DNA of 23,970 bases from a virus. This document shows, piece by piece, positions 21,177 to 23,970 of this stretch (positions are counted from its first letter, which is position 1; every line of letters begins with the position of its first letter). The stretch covers positions 1 to 23,970 of IMG/VR virus record IMGVR_UViG_3300032524_000183; one strand, given 5' to 3'. The notes under the pieces were generated by a model. That model was not told the origin of the DNA and ran no database searches. It saw only the letters and a program-made list of their open reading frames with translations. The translations under genes and the position numbers were made by a program.

Positions 21177-22133
21177 ATGAGTGCTTTAGGTCTTGGCAGC
21201 CGGGCGATCCTCGGCTTACTTCACATGCGGTTGGAACAGGGCGCGATCGGTTGGATCGACCGCCTGGCTATGGCAATTAGCAGCGACCAGGCGTCGGAAA
21301 CCCATAAATGGCTCGGCATGTCGCCGGCCATGCGCGAGCATGTCGGCGGCCGTTTGGTGCATGGCCTGCGCGAGCAGGGGATTACGATCACCAACTCGAA
21401 TTTCGAGGCAACCATAGCGGTCATGCTTGACGAAATTCGCCGGGACAAAACGGGCCAGGTCGTGCAGCGGATCAACGGTCTGGCGGCACGCGCTAACAGC
21501 CACGGCGCCGGCCTGTTGTCGACATTGATTTTGAACGGCGAAAGCACGGTTTGCTATGATGGCCAGTTCTTTTTTGATACCGATCATTCCGAGGGTGATA
21601 GCGGCACCCAGGACAACGATATCCAGGTCGACGTTTCAGCCCAGGCCGTGCCGACCGACGAACAGGGTTCGACGACGGCACCGAGCGCGAAAACCATGCG
21701 CGAGGCAGTCTTGCAGGGGATCCAGCAAATCCTGGGCTTTGTCGATGATCAAGGCGAGCCGATCAACGAAGGGGCCAGCGAATTCATGGTGATGGTTCCG
21801 ACGCCGTTCTGGTCCTCGGCCGTTGCGGCTGTTGTCACGCCGACCTTGGCGGGTGGCGAGACAAACGTCCTGGCTGGGTTGCCGGGCATGTCGTTGAGCG
21901 TGGTGCCTAATCCGCGTCTGACCTGGACCGATACCTTTGCCGTCTTTCGTGCCGATGGTAGCGACGGCGGTGCGCCGTTTATCAAGCAAGAGGAAGTGCC
22001 CTTGACGACGCCATACCAGGCCGAGGGCAGTCCCGAGGAATACCATAACGGCCGGCATCTTTACTCCGTCGATTGGACCGGGCAAGTCGGCTATGGCTTC
22101 TGGCAGCACGCTTGCCAGGTGAAACTTATCTGA
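21177..22133 (+). CDS. major capsid protein, Mu gpT-like
   Basis: 318 aa. Conserved gpT blocks are plain: HKWLGMSPAMREHVGGRLVH, GITITNSNFEATIAV, DEIRRDKTGQVVQRINGLAA and LILNGESTVCYDGQFFFDTD, then HSEGDSGTQDND. The C-terminal half includes PFWSSAVAAVVTPTLAGGET and LSVVPNPRL. gpT is the HK97-fold shell protein of Mu and its relatives. It follows the cement gene and is followed by a strong terminator. AGGGAAA precedes the ATG by about 7 nt. Confidence 0.95.
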   Translation: MSALGLGSRAILGLLHMRLEQGAIGWIDRLAMAISSDQASETHKWLGMSPAMREHVGGRLVHGLREQGITITNSNFEATIAVMLDEIRRDKTGQVVQRINGLAARANSHGAGLLSTLILNGESTVCYDGQFFFDTDHSEGDSGTQDNDIQVDVSAQAVPTDEQGSTTAPSAKTMREAVLQGIQQILGFVDDQGEPINEGASEFMVMVPTPFWSSAVAAVVTPTLAGGETNVLAGLPGMSLSVVPNPRLTWTDTFAVFRADGSDGGAPFIKQEEVPLTTPYQAEGSPEEYHNGRHLYSVDWTGQVGYGFWQHACQVKLI

Positions 22134-22150
22134 TTTTGGGTTGATGGGTG

Positions 22151-22187
22151 CGGCGGCCAGGCTCGGGTCTGGCCGCCGTTATTTTTT
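22151..22187 (+). terminator. rho-independent terminator after the major capsid gene
   Basis: CGGCGGCCAG (22151-22160) and CTGGCCGCCG (22169-22178) form a perfect 10-bp stem with loop GCTCGGGT, followed by TTATTTTTT. This is a textbook intrinsic terminator, 17 bp after the capsid stop. It may set the level of capsid transcript relative to the genes after it, which have no separate visible promoter. Confidence 0.92.
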
Positions 22188-22231
22188 GGCGCGACGCCAT
22201 GCGGGCGCGCGCAGTCGGGAGAATTTCGGTT

Positions 22232-22984
22232 ATGCAAGTTTTTACTGTTACGTCAATTTTTGTCGGGTTCGAGATCGGCGCGATCCTGGCCCTGGACGCA
22301 AACCAGGCCGCGCGCCGGGCGCATAATATCCGCCCCTTGCTCGGCGATCCGGCCACGTTGCAAAAGCTGGTTGATGACCTAGGCGAGGAGGTGTGCACGG
22401 CCATTGCCAGCTATTGCGGGGCGACCGATCGGCAGCCCTTCGAGGTGGTGCGGGCCGTTCAGTTCAAGCGCGGCGAGGAAGTCGCGGTTATTCGTTCGGG
22501 TTCGTTAAACAAGGCATTTCTGCAAAACCTGGCGCCGGCCGAAAGTGACGCCGCCCGTGCGGTGGTTGCCGCCGTTGCCGAGGCAGTGGAACACGGCAAT
22601 CAGGTGAAGGCCGACCGTGCCGCCGGCGCGCGTGATTTGGCCGCCGTGAGGGCCGCAGGCAAGGGCGCAGGCACCAAATCGCGGCGGGCCGAGGGCAAGC
22701 TAAACCGGGCCGAGGTCAAGGCGGTTAAGGCTGCCATGCTTAAGCTGGATCCCGCCGACGTGGCCCATTGGACCCTCGACGGCAAACCCAATGCCCAGGT
22801 ATTGGGTGAAAAGGTTGGTTTTGTCGTTTCGGGCGATAACCGCGACGCAATTTTCGCGGCCATGGTGAAGGCCAAGGCCATCACGCCGCCTACCGCGATC
22901 GCCGGTGGCGGCGAAACCGACGGCCCAAATGGTGGCAATATGGCGGACGGCGGCGGCGCGGCTACCAATCCGGGCCTGATCTAA
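22232..22984 (+). CDS. hypothetical structural protein downstream of the capsid gene
   Basis: 250 aa. The start reads VFTVTSIFVGFEIGAILALD, then NQAARRAHNIRPL, typical of small proteins beside Mu-type capsid genes. The middle (LAPAESDAARAVVAAVAEAV; KADRAAGARDLAAVRAAGKG) is Ala-rich and helical. The end carries LDPADVAHWTLDGKPNAQVL, a 'DPxxxxHWTxDGxP' motif common in phage proteins of this region. No enzyme is indicated; a head completion or connector role fits the neighbours. The ATG at 22232 has GGGAG 10 nt upstream; the frame to 22148 would include the terminator and was not used. Confidence 0.78.
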   Translation: MQVFTVTSIFVGFEIGAILALDANQAARRAHNIRPLLGDPATLQKLVDDLGEEVCTAIASYCGATDRQPFEVVRAVQFKRGEEVAVIRSGSLNKAFLQNLAPAESDAARAVVAAVAEAVEHGNQVKADRAAGARDLAAVRAAGKGAGTKSRRAEGKLNRAEVKAVKAAMLKLDPADVAHWTLDGKPNAQVLGEKVGFVVSGDNRDAIFAAMVKAKAITPPTAIAGGGETDGPNGGNMADGGGAATNPGLI

Positions 22985-22987
22985 ACC

Positions 22988-23299
22988 ATGGCCGTCGAAA
23001 GCGCCGCTGATCTGGCCGGGTTTTTCGCGCCTGGCGAGTTCGGCGTCGCGGCCACCTATACGCCTGCGGGCGGGCCTGCGGTCGCCGTGACGGTGCAGCA
23101 TTTGCAGCCGTTGGTGGCCGCTGATCTGGGCGGCGCCGATGTCATGGTTCGCCGGCGGTCGGTGTTGTTGCAGGCTGTGGAGGTCGCAACGCCGGTGCGG
23201 GGCGATACGGTCACCATCGATGCGGCTGTTTATACCGTTGTCAACGCCGAACTGGACGGCCTAGGCGTGCTTTGGACCGTCGGGCTAAAGGGCGGGTAG
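22988..23299 (+). CDS. head-tail joining protein, gpFII-like
   Basis: 103 aa, a short beta-barrel-like protein: FFAPGEFGVAATYTPAGGPA, VAVTVQHLQPLVAA, DVMVRRRSVLLQAVEV, PVRGDTVTIDAAVYTVVNAE, GVLWTVGLKGG. The spacing 'FGxxxtYtp.....V...f' and 'P..GD.v...g..Y.V' is that of lambda FII/Gifsy-type head-tail joining proteins. Such proteins cap the head after packaging and let the tail bind. It starts 3 nt after the upstream stop; the next gene starts right at its stop. Confidence 0.85.
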   Translation: MAVESAADLAGFFAPGEFGVAATYTPAGGPAVAVTVQHLQPLVAADLGGADVMVRRRSVLLQAVEVATPVRGDTVTIDAAVYTVVNAELDGLGVLWTVGLKGG

Positions 23300-23914
23300 A
23301 TGGCGAATATCGGCGTCGATGTGGTTTCCGGCGGCCCTGGCCGGCGTGGGGTCGGGGTGGCGCGCGCGGTCAAGAAAATCATTGATCGGGAAATTGCCGA
23401 CCTGGACGCCGCGACCGAGAAGGGCGTCAAGGCGACGGGCAAGACGTTAAACGATCGGTTGCGCGGAGAGACGCGCCGGGCCGGTCTGAAAAAACTAGCC
23501 GGCACCTGGCGCCTGAATAAATACCAATCGGGATTTAAGACAGCGGCCTTTGTCTATTCCAAGGCCCAGGCAATCATGGAACTGGCCGACAAGGGCGGGA
23601 CGGTGCGGCCGAAGCGAACGAAATATCTGGCGATCTGGTTGCCGGCGGCCGGGCGAACGGCGGGATCCGGCGGCGGGCGTCGGAGTAAAACGCCGGCGGA
23701 TTTTATCGGCAAGAAAAATATTCATTTCATCCCGCCGCGCGGCAAGTCGCCTGCGCGCCTGGTGCGGGTGACAAAGTCACGGGTAACGCTGTTGTTCTTT
23801 CTGGTCAAGCAAACCCGCCACCACAAGCGGATCAATATCGCGGCCGCCGCGCGGGCGGCAAATGAAAACCTGGCGCCGAATATTCTAAAGGAAATGCGGA
23901 GGGGTGCGGCATGA
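23300..23914 (+). CDS. DUF6441-like head-tail protein
   Basis: 204 aa, very basic. The first half (ARAVKKIIDREIADLDAATE, RLRGETRRAGLKKLAGTWRL, NKYQSGFKTAAFVYS) and 'IMELADKGGTV' followed by YLAIWLP correspond to a family I associate with DUF6441, encoded between head-tail joining and tail genes. A Gly/Arg loop (GRTAGSGGGRRSKTP) and PPRGKSPARLVRVTKSRVTL follow. Its exact place in the neck is not known. The stop overlaps the next ATG (ATGA, 23911-23914). Confidence 0.8.
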   Translation: MANIGVDVVSGGPGRRGVGVARAVKKIIDREIADLDAATEKGVKATGKTLNDRLRGETRRAGLKKLAGTWRLNKYQSGFKTAAFVYSKAQAIMELADKGGTVRPKRTKYLAIWLPAAGRTAGSGGGRRSKTPADFIGKKNIHFIPPRGKSPARLVRVTKSRVTLLFFLVKQTRHHKRINIAAAARAANENLAPNILKEMRRGAA

Positions 23915-23970
23915 CGACGGCCAGGGTGGAAGCTGTCATGGCGGCGCTGGTGGCGCAAGTCACGGCGGCG
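23911..23970 (+). CDS. partial CDS at window end, probable head-tail or tail-terminator gene
   Basis: Only the first 20 codons are in the window (MTTARVEAVMAALVAQVTAA). The ATG overlaps the preceding stop by 4 nt, as elsewhere in this phage. By position it should be a tail-terminator or minor tail gene, but 20 residues cannot show that. Confidence 0.6.
   Translation, partial: MTTARVEAVMAALVAQVTAA

Overview
The window is the left two-thirds or so of an integrated temperate phage, in DNA that looks alphaproteobacterial. It starts with the 3' part of a host tRNA-Glu(CTC) gene, CCA included (1-55). The integrase gene lies directly beside it, and the window ends inside the head-tail genes, so the right attachment site, tail and lysis genes are not visible. 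The high G+C, the protein families (DUF4031, Nu1/GpA terminase, GcrA-like regulator) and an almost complete absence of GANTC, the CcrM methylation motif of Alphaproteobacteria, all point to an alphaproteobacterial host. I cannot name the genus.

Layout. (a) 123-8095, leftward: an early operon of 13 tightly packed genes, mostly joined by 4-nt ATGA overlaps, that ends with the integrase. It carries two small helix-turn-helix proteins (one a likely excisionase), a DUF4031 protein, an ASCH-like protein, a MazG-like protein, a 752-aa winged-helix/ParB-like protein, a cysteine-phosphatase-like protein and several unknowns. (b) 8096-10219, the immunity region: a leftward promoter with a consensus TTGACA whose 17-bp spacer is a perfect operator palindrome; two rightward genes of unknown role (one with a SWIM-type zinc motif); a leftward CI-like repressor; a second copy of the operator; and a rightward Cro-like gene. 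(c) 10212-14019, rightward early genes: a GcrA-like/zinc-ribbon protein, two replication-associated unknowns, a superfamily 3 (D5/P4-type) helicase, then a roughly 150-bp array of GTTACCG/CGGTAAC repeats that may be the replication origin, and one more unknown gene. (d) 14281-23970, late genes: small and large terminase, gpW/DUF6148-like connector, lambda-type portal, S49 protease with a likely nested scaffold start, cement protein, Mu gpT-type major capsid protein, a strong terminator, then head-tail completion genes.

How it works together: the repressor and Cro-like protein probably compete at two near-identical operators, one at the leftward promoter and one in the repressor/cro intergenic region. 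The left operon supplies integration/excision and host-takeover functions, the right early operon supplies replication, and the last block builds and packages a head made of lambda-like and Mu-like parts.

Most worth checking: the near-total loss of GANTC across about 24 kb, the repeat array after the helicase, the phosphatase-like gene, the winged-helix/ParB fusion, and the two-gene cassette placed inside the immunity region. Functional names come from reading motifs and remembered families, not from database searches.
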